This document shows positions 17,468 through 25,380 of a stretch of 64,000 nt of DNA, one piece after another. The translations under genes were made by a program, and so were the position numbers. Origin of the DNA: a virus; IMG/VR virus record IMGVR_UViG_3300009503_000018, positions 62,001 through 126,000 of that record; one strand, given 5' to 3'. Each line of letters opens with the position of its first letter. Position 1 is the stretch's first letter. The notes beneath the pieces were generated by a model. The model was not told the DNA's origin. It ran no database searches and saw nothing but the letters and a program-made list of their open reading frames with translations.

Positions 17468-17979
17468 GATTCACCAAAACGCGCTTGATAGTGCCAATTC
17501 CAGTATGTCACAATATTTTCTAGAGCTTCTTCTAATGTGGAAAATTTATGAGTTATTGTTTCGGTAATAAACGGATGATTTTGATACAAATAATTGTCTT
17601 CCTCGACGACGGCAATTATCGGCTTTTGATATTGCCACGCCCAAGCCATTTCGAAAAATGATCCAATCAGCGGCTTTTTGATTGGAATACCGCTATAGCC
17701 TTTTACTTTAAGATTGACGAGAAGAATGTGCGCCGATTTTACCATTGCATGATCGCGCATGAATACGGCGCTGTTCGGTATACTCGATGTAATCCCTCCA
17801 TCATTCGATGTGTTCAATTCTTTTTTCGCCATTGGCGACAATGGAATAATCCCATTAGCTCGCAAATACTCGCTTGCTTTTGCTCTCCATTCCGTGAAAT
17901 ACGGATCTTCCGTTGTAATAGTCCCCGCAAGATATACCCGTAAGGAGTCCTTTTTCAATTCAAAATTATTTTTTTTCAT
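17464..17979 (-). CDS. Nucleoside 2-deoxyribosyltransferase-like protein
   Basis: The 171-residue protein matches the deoxyribosyltransferase fold: VYLAGTITTEDPYFTEWR at the N-terminus (substrate loop), RDHAMVKSAHILLVNL in the middle and the active-site helix GSFFEMAWAWQYQKPIIAVV with a candidate catalytic Glu. Such enzymes exchange bases between deoxynucleosides, and phage versions can salvage nucleosides or feed base-modification pathways. A Shine-Dalgarno AGGAGA precedes ATG 17979. It sits near the dCMP deaminase gene, consistent with nucleotide metabolism. Confidence 0.7.
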   Translation of the reverse strand: MKKNNFELKKDSLRVYLAGTITTEDPYFTEWRAKASEYLRANGIIPLSPMAKKELNTSNDGGITSSIPNSAVFMRDHAMVKSAHILLVNLKVKGYSGIPIKKPLIGSFFEMAWAWQYQKPIIAVVEEDNYLYQNHPFITETITHKFSTLEEALENIVTYWNWHYQARFGES

Positions 17980-18266
17980 AGATTCTCCTGATACTCAGGA
18001 ATATCACCGTTTTTCTTTACGGCCCCGTCTTCATATAAAGAAATGTATCTGCGATAAAATTCGAGGACTGCGCATATCAAAGTCCCTACTCCCAACGCAA
18101 GTGCCCAATACCTTTTCTCCGGTAGGACTTTGAGCAAAAGACGGGTCACTACATAATTGAGTTCGCCGGCGAACGCTGTATGTGATTTGTTCATACAAAT
18201 ATTCGCAGCAAGTTTCTCGATCCACGGATCTATTTCTTTTCTTCGCGTGTCTTCGATGTACGGCAT
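17976..18266 (-). CDS. Conserved small phage protein (DUF6899-like)
   Basis: The 96-residue protein has the layout of a small conserved phage family that I recall as DUF6899: an MPYI start, GELNYVVTRLLLKVL in the middle, and a C-terminal LEFYRRYISLYEDGAVKKNGDI. The role of that family is not established. It overlaps the endonuclease VII gene by 37 bases and the next gene by 4, so it is embedded in the operon. Confidence 0.65.
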   Translation of the reverse strand: MPYIEDTRRKEIDPWIEKLAANICMNKSHTAFAGELNYVVTRLLLKVLPEKRYWALALGVGTLICAVLEFYRRYISLYEDGAVKKNGDIPEYQENL

Positions 18267-18751
18267 GTTAGCACTTGTTGTGCTGGCGTCGTTTCCAAAT
18301 ATTCCGCTGCCCGCCTGAGATATTCGGTATTGTCGCCGAATTTCGCGATTGCATTATTACAGCGCCAGCACAATATTCCTCGAATTTGGTCTCTAATTAA
18401 TTTCGGATCTTTCCGTTTTTCCCCTTTTTCGTGTCGATGATCCACGCTTAGGCTGACCGTTTTTGGTGATCTTCCACAAATCCAACATACCCCGTTTTGT
18501 GCGTAAAGTAAATTTTTGTACTCGGTTAGGGTTATACCATACGTCCTCAAGAGAGCACAATCCCGTTTTCGTTCTTTGACAGTATATTGCGCAATTTCAT
18601 TAACACATAATTTACATAAATATCGTTTGTCTGGTTCGGTCAATACCGTATCACACCGCGAACAGTGTCCTCGGCAGCGGGGACATATAGCCCACTTCTC
18701 TTTTTTATGTTTCGTAAATATGGACCGGCACCGTTTGCATTTTTTCCGCAT
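18230..18751 (-). CDS. Recombination endonuclease VII family protein
   Basis: The C-terminal half fits T4-type endonuclease VII, which resolves branched DNA: YGITLTEYKNLLYAQNGVCWICG, the catalytic LSVDHRHEKG, and ILCWRCNNAIAKFGD with the second cysteine pair that closes the zinc site. The N-terminal 60 residues add further cysteine pairs (CKRC, CPRC, CSRC, CKLC), so the protein may bind two or three zinc ions. ATG 18751 lies 1 base beyond the stop of the deaminase gene; a longer start inside that gene is less likely. A resolvase fits with RecA, SbcCD and SNF2-like proteins elsewhere in the window. Confidence 0.85.
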   Translation of the reverse strand: MRKKCKRCRSIFTKHKKEKWAICPRCRGHCSRCDTVLTEPDKRYLCKLCVNEIAQYTVKERKRDCALLRTYGITLTEYKNLLYAQNGVCWICGRSPKTVSLSVDHRHEKGEKRKDPKLIRDQIRGILCWRCNNAIAKFGDNTEYLRRAAEYLETTPAQQVLTCRTSKTREEKK

Positions 18752-18752
18752 G

Positions 18753-19241
18753 CTACGCTGTCCATTCTTTACCGTCAAGGAGAATTGTTATTCCAAAATT
18801 TCCATCAATTAATTTATATTGAACACCAGATTCTCGCAGCAAGTTCAATCCTATATGGACCGCCTCTTCCCACCGTTCCGGAGCGTGGTCGTAAATTTTT
18901 TTATGTCCAATAACTTCGGTTATGCCACATTGAATAATCGCCCGCGCACAATCAGGACATGCAAACCACGGAACATACATTTTAGCACTACGCGTTGAAA
19001 TACCTCTTTTTGCCGCTGAAAAGAGGACATTCCTTTCCGCGTGTTCGACGTACTTGTATTTCAGCGGGCGCTCCCAGCGGTCACGAGTTTCCTTAACGCC
19101 TGTAGGAAAACAATTTGCCGCGTCCGCTAAAATATTTCCACACGCATCAACGAGAACGGCGCCGTTTTGTGTACTAGGATCGGTGCTATATTTCGCAGCA
19201 ACCTGATACGCCAATTTCAAATAAAAATAGTCGTCTCTCAT
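18753..19241 (-). CDS. dCMP/cytidine deaminase family protein
   Basis: The 162-residue protein has the zinc-dependent deaminase signature: HAERN (His ligand and catalytic Glu) and ACPDCARAI (two cysteine ligands, with Ala where Pro is usual). Phage enzymes of this family usually convert dCMP to dUMP for thymidylate synthesis. Length and the ~25-residue insertion before HAE agree with dCMP deaminases. It shares a TAATG joint with the 69-aa gene before it. Confidence 0.85.
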   Translation of the reverse strand: MRDDYFYLKLAYQVAAKYSTDPSTQNGAVLVDACGNILADAANCFPTGVKETRDRWERPLKYKYVEHAERNVLFSAAKRGISTRSAKMYVPWFACPDCARAIIQCGITEVIGHKKIYDHAPERWEEAVHIGLNLLRESGVQYKLIDGNFGITILLDGKEWTA

Positions 19242-19450
19242 TATTCTGATTCTTCTCTTTCGTCTTCCTCTTCTTCTGTGACGACTTCAAAAAATGTTTC
19301 GGTCTTTTTTTCGAAAGTTGTGACAATGAAACCCTTTTTATCGTATTCCGGTCCAACAAATGCTAGTGCTTCGTCCTTGGAGTTAAACATTTTAACAAAA
19401 GTGGGGTCGTTTTGATTAGTAACAACTGTAAATAGACTCTTTCGTGCCAT
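19241..19450 (-). CDS. Small acidic hypothetical protein, 69 aa
   Basis: ATG 19450 follows GGAGG. The body is a small beta/alpha domain (FTVVTNQNDPTFVKMFNSKDEALAFVG) and the C-terminus is highly acidic (EEEEDEREESE). An acidic tail of this kind occurs in DNA mimics and DNA-binding-protein partners, but no function can be shown. Confidence 0.6.
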   Translation of the reverse strand: MARKSLFTVVTNQNDPTFVKMFNSKDEALAFVGPEYDKKGFIVTTFEKKTETFFEVVTEEEEDEREESE

Positions 19451-19462
19451 TTATTCCTCCGT

Positions 19463-21496
19463 TTAATGTTCTCCTGAAAGGTCATATTCTTCGATATGGG
19501 TAACATGATTTTGTTTCACGGCTCGAATTTCTTTATCGAATCTCCCGCTATCGCGAACACTTCGATGGTTCGTAATAACAAGAACGGTCCTACCATCGCC
19601 GGTAAGATGTTCGAGAAGTTTGCACATTTGTTCTTCGCCCCAAGTATCCAAATTCGCAAATGGCTCATCCAGTAGCAACAAATTTACATTCGCATCTGCT
19701 TGTTCCATTGACAGATCTCCGAAAGCTCCAGTAATGGCCAAACTCAATGCGGCTTTTTCACCTCCTGAATAAAACCGTATCGGGACGTGTTTTTTATTTC
19801 CGTCTTTGACCAAAATGTCAAGTTCGGTTTTTACTCCTTTGCCATCTGCTTTTGGAACTTCTGTAACCAATTCTGCGTGAACTTCTCCATCCGTCAGGAT
19901 AGACAAATATTTAGCTAGTGAATTATTAAACGCGTCGCGACTCGAATGAATTTTGAACGATTTAAAACCTTTATCTCCAATAAGTTCTTCGCATCGCTCA
20001 ATATACTTAATGCTTTTTTCATTTTTCTCATTAATAGTAATTTGGTGCTGTAATTGCTTGTTAAGTTTTTCATATTGAGACCGGGAATTTTCGGCGGTTT
20101 CAATCTGTGTTTTCAACTGTGTATACGCTTGTGTAAGATGGAGTTGCTCAGCCAAGAGATCTTTCTTTTCCTCCTCAATTTTTTCCGGAATATGAACACC
20201 GGTCCCGATACACTCTTTTAGAGTTTTGAGTTGTTCTACTACCTTTTGTAGGTCGTTGCTTGCTGTTTGTAGAAGGGCGTGATTTGCCGTCATGTCAGCT
20301 TCATACGCCCGCATATCTCGTAATACTCCCTGTGTACTTTTCTGTGTAGAAAGCATTTGTTGGAGCGCGTCTTTTAGAGCGTCTCTCTTTTTCGTCAACT
20401 CTTTAATGGTCCGTGTATATTTCGTATGCAAACTTTGGCGCAACTCATCAGAAACCGCTTGTTCACACTCCGCACATTCCCCTTTCAAAGATTCCACATG
20501 TTGTAGCCGCATCTCCGCCTGCCGTACTTCCGCGTTTGCCATTGCATGTTTATTTTGGAGATCGCAGACTTGTGCATTAATCGCCTCAACTTCTGCTTCA
20601 AGCTGTGCCGACGTTTTAAATGTCGAAAACCGAAAACTAAAATCTTCTGCCTTTTGGCTGCACGTTTTCGCTAATTGCTGAACGCGATCTTTTAATAGAC
20701 GCTCTTTAGTTTGTAGTTCTGCAATAAGTCGAAGTTTCTTTGCCTCTTCTTCCAACGAGGCAAGTTCGTCTGCAATAACACGCAGTCGTGCTTGTTGTTC
20801 TTGGAGTTCCCGCGACCATTGAGCAATTTCTTCGGGTGCGACCAGTGTTTTTGCCATCGCGGCAACTTGCGCTTGAAGTGTTGTTACAACCCCTTGCCCT
20901 TTCAGCAATTCTTGACGCAGGGATTTTCTCCACTCGCTCGCCACTTTGATATATTTGTCGCACTCGTCGAGATTCAAGATATTTCCAAAAATAGCTTTCC
21001 GCTCTTTGTCAGTACGTGTAATAAAATCAGCTATTTTCGATTGTGGAATATACGCTTGATTGACGAATTGGTCATATGTCATTCGAATATGATCCCGAAT
21101 GATTTTTTTGGTATCCGTATTTCGAGCGCCTTTTTCTGGTTGCCAGTTTTGGCCGTCCCACCGATACAACGTCCAATGCGTGCCTTCCTTCGGATGCTGC
21201 CGTGCATAAACAACATAATACGGCACACCAGCATCGTCAATAAACGAAACTGCTATGCGACATCCCTGGTCACGTCGAACCGTATTAATGACGGTATCGT
21301 GAGTTGAACCGTCGTCGTTTTCTTCAAATAAAGCAGTCGTAATGGCTTTAAAAATAGAACTTTTTCCCGCCCCAGACGAAATACCACGATCACGATTTTC
21401 GCCGGTGACGAGATATAACTTCCCGGGCTCAAAATCGAGGACTTGTTTGTCCCCATAAGACCGAAACCCCTCAATTTCGACCGAACGAATGATCAT
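19463..21496 (-). CDS. sbcC: SbcC/Rad50-like (T4 gp46-like) ATPase
   Basis: The 677-residue protein would pair with the SbcD-like nuclease to process DNA ends. It has a split ATPase: Walker A GAGKSSIFKA near the N-terminus, then a long coiled coil with the zinc hook CAEC near its middle, and a C-terminal ABC signature YSGGEKAALSLAI and Walker B LLLLDEPFANLD. It is shorter than bacterial SbcC (about 1000 aa), as in phages. Its ATG (21494-21496) lies at the edge of the tnpB insertion, and the usual ATGA coupling to the upstream gene has been broken by it. Confidence 0.92.
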   Translation of the reverse strand: MIIRSVEIEGFRSYGDKQVLDFEPGKLYLVTGENRDRGISSGAGKSSIFKAITTALFEENDDGSTHDTVINTVRRDQGCRIAVSFIDDAGVPYYVVYARQHPKEGTHWTLYRWDGQNWQPEKGARNTDTKKIIRDHIRMTYDQFVNQAYIPQSKIADFITRTDKERKAIFGNILNLDECDKYIKVASEWRKSLRQELLKGQGVVTTLQAQVAAMAKTLVAPEEIAQWSRELQEQQARLRVIADELASLEEEAKKLRLIAELQTKERLLKDRVQQLAKTCSQKAEDFSFRFSTFKTSAQLEAEVEAINAQVCDLQNKHAMANAEVRQAEMRLQHVESLKGECAECEQAVSDELRQSLHTKYTRTIKELTKKRDALKDALQQMLSTQKSTQGVLRDMRAYEADMTANHALLQTASNDLQKVVEQLKTLKECIGTGVHIPEKIEEEKKDLLAEQLHLTQAYTQLKTQIETAENSRSQYEKLNKQLQHQITINEKNEKSIKYIERCEELIGDKGFKSFKIHSSRDAFNNSLAKYLSILTDGEVHAELVTEVPKADGKGVKTELDILVKDGNKKHVPIRFYSGGEKAALSLAITGAFGDLSMEQADANVNLLLLDEPFANLDTWGEEQMCKLLEHLTGDGRTVLVITNHRSVRDSGRFDKEIRAVKQNHVTHIEEYDLSGEH

Positions 21497-21504
21497 TGCT
21501 TGGT
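21493..21504. repeat. 12-bp direct repeat, right end of tnpB element (copy 1)
   Basis: TCATTGCTTGGT occurs here and again at 22693-22704, exactly 1200 bases apart, flanking the tnpB element. This copy contains the ATG of the SbcC gene; the other contains the stop of the 82-aa gene. The two copies would collapse to a normal ATGA gene overlap in an empty site. Confidence 0.85.
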
Positions 21505-21627
21505 GACGACATCCTCAGTCAATGACAAGGACTTCTCAGGTTAACCTGAAGGCTCCGTCCAAGCCGAAGGATATTTATCGCTGCATTCACATCTCTGTCA
21601 AGTAGTAAACTACACGAACACGAGTGT
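21503..21627 (-). ncRNA. Candidate tnpB 3'-end guide RNA scaffold
   Basis: The 3' end of tnpB and the 16 bases past it form a region repeated at 28909-29033 with about six mismatches over 125 bases. On the minus strand it holds two hairpins, GGCT-loop-AGCC and TCAGG-TTAA-CCTGA, near the end. TnpB proteins are known to use RNA from this position, with the guide taken from DNA just outside the element, here from 21502 leftward into the SbcC gene start. No transcription evidence is available. Confidence 0.55.
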
Positions 21628-22640
21628 ATTCGTTCTGACAATGTTTTTTGTCGAACCAATCCACATTGTGAACAGGTACTTGACGTGCCACGAGGTGGGA
21701 CCTTGACGAATCGGCGTCCAGCCTCTTCCGCTTTGACACCAAGAATGTCGAGGAATCGTGACCATGCAGCATCTGTTATAGATTTAGATTTATTGAGCCC
21801 GCTCGTTGACTTGTGTGTCATTTCACGCACATCTAAATCCTCAACGACGATCATTGCATTCTCAGAAACAATTCGATGGGCAAGTTTATGCTGAAAATCA
21901 TTTCGTTGATTTGTTATTTTCGCATATAACCTGGCGAGGTATGCTTTCGCCTTTTCTCGACGCTTCGAGCCTCGATTCTTTCGACTAAGCGCTCGCTGAG
22001 CTGCGCTCAGCCGCTCTTCAGTTTTTCGATACCATCGTGGATTCTCGATTTTTTCACCGGTAGACAACGTGGCAAAACTCTCTAAACCCATATCAATACC
22101 AATTTCTGCGGTTGCTTCAGGGTATGGTTTGGCAGGAACATCAGCGCAGGAAAATATCGCATACCATTTTCCTGCTCGACGCTTGAGGGTGAGCATCTTT
22201 GGTTTTCCAGTAATTGGTCGGTGAAACCGAATCCGAACACACCCAATACCACCAAGACGGATTTTCTTCGGGCTAATCAAACGAAAGCCAATATCCTGAG
22301 GCCATGTCAGGCTATTATAACGATCTCGTCCTTTGAACCTTGGATAACCAGGCTTTTCGCCATTTTTTACACGCCCGAAGAATTGTTGAAATGCAAAATC
22401 GACACGGTAAATTACCTGTTGAAGAACCTGCGCATAAATATTCGCGAATTCAGGTCGTTCTTGTTTGACAACGGGAAGTTCTTTTGATTGTTCAAAAAAG
22501 CCAATACGCACACCATGTTTCCAGGCTTCGCGCTCTTTGATCGCCGCATTGTACAATTCACGGCAATATCCAAGCCACAGGTCTAATTGTTGTGCTTGTA
22601 CCTTGGTTGGATATATGCGATATTTAAATGCTCTATGCAT
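21519..22640 (-). CDS. tnpB: TnpB-like RNA-guided nuclease (IS200/IS605 OrfB)
   Basis: The 373-residue protein has the TnpB layout: N-terminal HRAFKYRIYPT, the RuvC residues GIDMG (Asp), VVEDLDV (Glu) and LDRDVNAAIN (Asp), and a zinc ribbon starting CSQCG. The second half of the ribbon is CSC rather than CxxC, while the spacing to the last catalytic Asp is kept. I chose ATG 22640; the longer frame to 22715 reads through upstream gene and tRNA-like sequence. No tnpA transposase is beside it, so the element is either not autonomous or moves by nuclease-assisted homing. It separates the sbcC gene from its operon partners. Confidence 0.92.
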   Translation of the reverse strand: MHRAFKYRIYPTKVQAQQLDLWLGYCRELYNAAIKEREAWKHGVRIGFFEQSKELPVVKQERPEFANIYAQVLQQVIYRVDFAFQQFFGRVKNGEKPGYPRFKGRDRYNSLTWPQDIGFRLISPKKIRLGGIGCVRIRFHRPITGKPKMLTLKRRAGKWYAIFSCADVPAKPYPEATAEIGIDMGLESFATLSTGEKIENPRWYRKTEERLSAAQRALSRKNRGSKRREKAKAYLARLYAKITNQRNDFQHKLAHRIVSENAMIVVEDLDVREMTHKSTSGLNKSKSITDAAWSRFLDILGVKAEEAGRRFVKVPPRGTSSTCSQCGLVRQKTLSERIHSCSCSLLLDRDVNAAINILRLGRSLQVNLRSPCH

Positions 22641-22669
22641 TAATAGACATATTAGGCTACGTACTTTAT

Positions 22670-22694
22670 AGTAGCGGCGGAGGGACTCGAACTC
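22670..22694 (-). other. tRNA 3'-end-like fragment
   Basis: On the minus strand the stretch begins GTTCGAGTCCCTC and continues into CGCCGCTAC, which matches the T-loop and 3' acceptor side of a bacterial tRNA or tmRNA. The 5' part of the molecule, the anticodon arm and a matching 5' acceptor strand are absent, so this is a remnant. It lies in the 52 bases between the 82-aa gene and tnpB, inside the inserted element. Confidence 0.4.
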
Positions 22695-22704
22695 ATTGCT
22701 TGGT
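22693..22704. repeat. 12-bp direct repeat, left end of tnpB element (copy 2)
   Basis: Second copy of TCATTGCTTGGT; it includes the stop codon of the 82-aa gene. See the copy at 21493-21504. Confidence 0.85.
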
Positions 22705-22941
22705 ATGCATTTCAAAAGCGAATGCTACTGTATACCCTTCAACTCGTTGTTCGTCAAGTACTGAATTTAACAGTTCTTTCGTCGGACATACAACGACTCG
22801 TCTTTTCTCTATACCTTCTTTCTGAAGGACCGCGACATATGAAACAGCGTTATGCTGTATAGATTTATGCACCGATAAAAGAAGATCTGCAAACTCATCA
22901 ACGGAAACTGGTTTTTCTATTTCTATATGTTTTCTATTCAT
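22693..22941 (-). CDS. Hypothetical protein between SbcD and SbcC, 82 aa
   Basis: ATG 22941 overlaps the stop of the SbcD-like gene (ATGA). The protein has a helical first half and a strand-helix-strand second half (RRVVVCPTKELLNSVLDEQRVEGYTVAFAF). Before the tnpB insertion its stop would have overlapped the SbcC start by 4 bases, so it was a fixed member of the sbcDC operon. A role as SbcCD accessory factor is a guess from position. Confidence 0.65.
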   Translation of the reverse strand: MNRKHIEIEKPVSVDEFADLLLSVHKSIQHNAVSYVAVLQKEGIEKRRVVVCPTKELLNSVLDEQRVEGYTVAFAFEMHTKQ

Positions 22942-24014
22942 ATTGTATCAATCCGTCGTTCAATTTCTTTTAAATACTCCAGCAATTCCGGGTCATTATC
23001 GACTTGCTGCACGTAAGAAAGTAATTGCTTTCCAATTGGAATTCTTTTGTTGATTTTTGCATTGACATTTAAGGGAGTTGTCGCTTTCGCCTGCATACGG
23101 ACCTTTGCCGAAGCCGCCCCCATCGCCCGCAGGCGTTTCTCTAGTTCTCGTCGAACAGACACAGGAGCTTGACCATTATGTTCTACAACCATAAATACAA
23201 CATTGCCCACAACGTTTTTCTCAATTTGGAGCATTTCTTCTATATCACCAGCCCAAGTTTTCACAACATTAATGATTTTAGGAAAAGGCGATTCAACAAA
23301 TTCAACTGCAATCGACGATTCAACGTCGACAATAAGAGCCCCTTTCGCACCTTGATCGCCGTCTTGGACGCGCTCTAATGGCGTTCCAATATGCCAGGCA
23401 GGGACATTTTCAAATTTGAGTTCTTGACGTAAGTGAATATGCCCTCCCAGCACGTAGGATAATTCAGAACGGTCAATGGTTTCTCGGACAATTCCTGTTG
23501 TGGCGGCATATTTTCCATCTCGTGAATGTCCGATGACGGAATCATGGAAAAACAGAACATTAATATCGTGCGGACTTAAGTCATACTCGAACTGTGTGTA
23601 ACCATAGGGCAAAAAGTGCAATAACAGCCCATTAAAGTCTAGGACACCGGGCTTGTCAAACACAACAATTTTATCGTCGTCATTCCATATTTGTACGCCG
23701 TTATAACTGTGCCATTGTCCTGTCTTGTCATACAAATCGTGGTTGCCAAGAAGACACGCAATACGAACATTGTCGCGGCGAAATCGGTTGAGCCGCTCGT
23801 CCGCTAAGTCCCGCATCCATGCTGGTGGTCTGTGAGGTTTAAAGCGGTCTCCACCAAAAATTACTGCGTCGGCCTTTTTTTGTAAAGCAAGTTCTCGAAC
23901 CCAGTCCCACACATTCAGCGTATCAAGCAACCGGCTGTTAAAACCGGTTTTCTGGTCAATATGACCTTCGCTATATTCGCCGATGTGACCATCGCTAAAC
24001 ACGACGAGTTTCAT
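22938..24014 (-). CDS. sbcD: SbcD/Mre11-like (T4 gp47-like) nuclease
   Basis: The 358-residue protein has the calcineurin-like metallophosphoesterase motifs: FSDGHIG (motif I), FGGDRF (II), LLGNHDLYD (III), a His in FFHDSVIGHS (IV) and VLGGHIHLRQ (V). It should form the nuclease half of an SbcCD/Mre11-Rad50 complex that processes double-strand ends for recombination-dependent replication. It is coupled by ATGA overlaps to the IMPDH-like gene before it and the 82-aa gene after it. Confidence 0.9.
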   Translation of the reverse strand: MKLVVFSDGHIGEYSEGHIDQKTGFNSRLLDTLNVWDWVRELALQKKADAVIFGGDRFKPHRPPAWMRDLADERLNRFRRDNVRIACLLGNHDLYDKTGQWHSYNGVQIWNDDDKIVVFDKPGVLDFNGLLLHFLPYGYTQFEYDLSPHDINVLFFHDSVIGHSRDGKYAATTGIVRETIDRSELSYVLGGHIHLRQELKFENVPAWHIGTPLERVQDGDQGAKGALIVDVESSIAVEFVESPFPKIINVVKTWAGDIEEMLQIEKNVVGNVVFMVVEHNGQAPVSVRRELEKRLRAMGAASAKVRMQAKATTPLNVNAKINKRIPIGKQLLSYVQQVDNDPELLEYLKEIERRIDTI

Positions 24015-25036
24015 AAGGTTTCTCGAATATGAGGCAACCCTTCATTATATGCCGCTGGTGTAATTTCAATAAATTCTGCTTTTTGTTGTAATTCTTGAAT
24101 GTTTTTTGCTCCACAATACGTCAAACCAGACCGCAAACCGCCAATCAGATCTCGTACAACATTCTCTACTGGACCTTTACACGGGACTTTGATAGAAATC
24201 CCCTCCGCTGTTTTCCACTCTGGTACATCACCATAGTAGTCACGATGCGCCTCAACAGAGGCCATGCCACGAAATATTTTATAGTTATTCGGGCCGTCCC
24301 AAATCTCTTCGCCGGGAGTTTCGTCTGTACCAGCCAACAAACCGCCAACCATAACCATAGTCGCTCCGGCAGCGAGCGCTTTTACTACATCTCCCGGGAA
24401 ACGAATTCCTCCGTCCGCTATTACTGGACGACCGGTCCTACTGCAATCCATAATCGCTGTAATTTGTGGAACACCAAACCCGGTTTTTAGGCGTGTTGTA
24501 CATACTGACCCTGGACCGATACCAACCTTGATTGCATCGGCACCACAACTAGCCAAATAATCAGCGCCGGCGGCCGTGGCGACATTTCCAGCGATAATAT
24601 AAATATTCTTTTTAAACTTTTCCCGTAACGCTTTAATCATTTTGCCGGTCAATCGTGAATGACCGTGGGCTACATCAACGCAAAATAGCGTTGCACCAGC
24701 ATTATACAATGCTTCAGCGCGATCCAATCCTTCATTAACACCTACCGAGACTCCTACGATGGGATATTTATTGTCTTGTGATTGTGTTGCCTTTTTATAT
24801 TCATTGACATTTTCTTCAATTGAAATAAAACGATGCAATATCCCTAGACACCCCAATTCCCACATCTTTCTTGCCATTACTGCTCCACAAATTGTATCCA
24901 TATTTGCTGCAATAATAGGCACTTTAAATAAATACGGACCTAATGACGCTTCGGTAGAGACCGCCGACCGAGAAGAGAAATGATTATAATTGGGCTGTAA
25001 CAACAGATCATCAAAAGTTAATCCACGACGGATCAT
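24011..25036 (-). CDS. IMP dehydrogenase / GMP reductase family enzyme
   Basis: The 341-residue TIM barrel has the family's catalytic cysteine loop [13 protein letters not shown], the upstream [10 protein letters not shown] and IIAGNVAT strands, the phosphate-binding [10 protein letters not shown], and [12 protein letters not shown] near the end. No CBS domains are present. GGLRSGxxYCGA and AGTDETPGE are closer to IMP dehydrogenase, while the short length and the [14 protein letters not shown] stretch recall GMP reductase, so the reaction is left open. ATG 25036 is chosen for its ATGA overlap with the phosphoribosyltransferase gene. Either enzyme would tune guanine nucleotide supply during infection. 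Confidence 0.88.
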   Translation of the reverse strand: MIRRGLTFDDLLLQPNYNHFSSRSAVSTEASLGPYLFKVPIIAANMDTICGAVMARKMWELGCLGILHRFISIEENVNEYKKATQSQDNKYPIVGVSVGVNEGLDRAEALYNAGATLFCVDVAHGHSRLTGKMIKALREKFKKNIYIIAGNVATAAGADYLASCGADAIKVGIGPGSVCTTRLKTGFGVPQITAIMDCSRTGRPVIADGGIRFPGDVVKALAAGATMVMVGGLLAGTDETPGEEIWDGPNNYKIFRGMASVEAHRDYYGDVPEWKTAEGISIKVPCKGPVENVVRDLIGGLRSGLTYCGAKNIQELQQKAEFIEITPAAYNEGLPHIRETL

Positions 25037-25380
25037 TTCTCTCTCTCCCAAGGATAAACAACATATTGATCTATTTCTCGCACCCAATATGTCGGCACAA
25101 ACGGACAATGTTTGTGCTTGTGGAGTGTAGCGATATCGTATTTATCTATAAAAGGAGATAGAGTTTTTCCACTATCTGCAATATCGTCCACGACGAGACT
25201 GTGTTCTTCGGGCTCATCAAACTTGAGAGGGAGGTCAAGCAAATGCGATAACGTAACACCAAGGGGCAGACCGCCCCGTGGGAGACTGAAAATGGATGAA
25301 TACTTTTTTCCTTTTTTACGGATTTGCGCTACGAGTTGAGACACGTCCGTGTCGAAATCTGCCCACGAATACACAATCAT
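25033..25380 (-). CDS. Phosphoribosyltransferase-like protein, 115 aa
   Basis: The protein has the type I phosphoribosyltransferase PRPP loop, SLVVDDIADSGKTL, and the preceding SLPRGGLPLGVTLSHLL strand-helix. At 115 aa it is shorter than usual (about 150-180), with a reduced hood region. It most resembles purine-type (xanthine/hypoxanthine) transferases, which would supply nucleotides to the adjoining IMPDH/GMPR-like enzyme. ATGA overlaps link it to recA on one side and the IMPDH-like gene on the other. Confidence 0.8.
   Translation of the reverse strand: MIVYSWADFDTDVSQLVAQIRKKGKKYSSIFSLPRGGLPLGVTLSHLLDLPLKFDEPEEHSLVVDDIADSGKTLSPFIDKYDIATLHKHKHCPFVPTYWVREIDQYVVYPWEREK

Noticed and set aside
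20706-20963. Leftward 85-aa ORF inside sbcC
   Set aside because: Alternative frame of the coiled-coil coding region; composition is artificial (Arg/Thr-rich).
22221-22487. Rightward 88-aa ORF inside tnpB
   Set aside because: Antisense to tnpB and without any conserved feature.
22640-22760. Full tRNA gene at the tnpB upstream side
   Set aside because: Only the 3' third is present; no 5' acceptor strand or anticodon arm can be paired.
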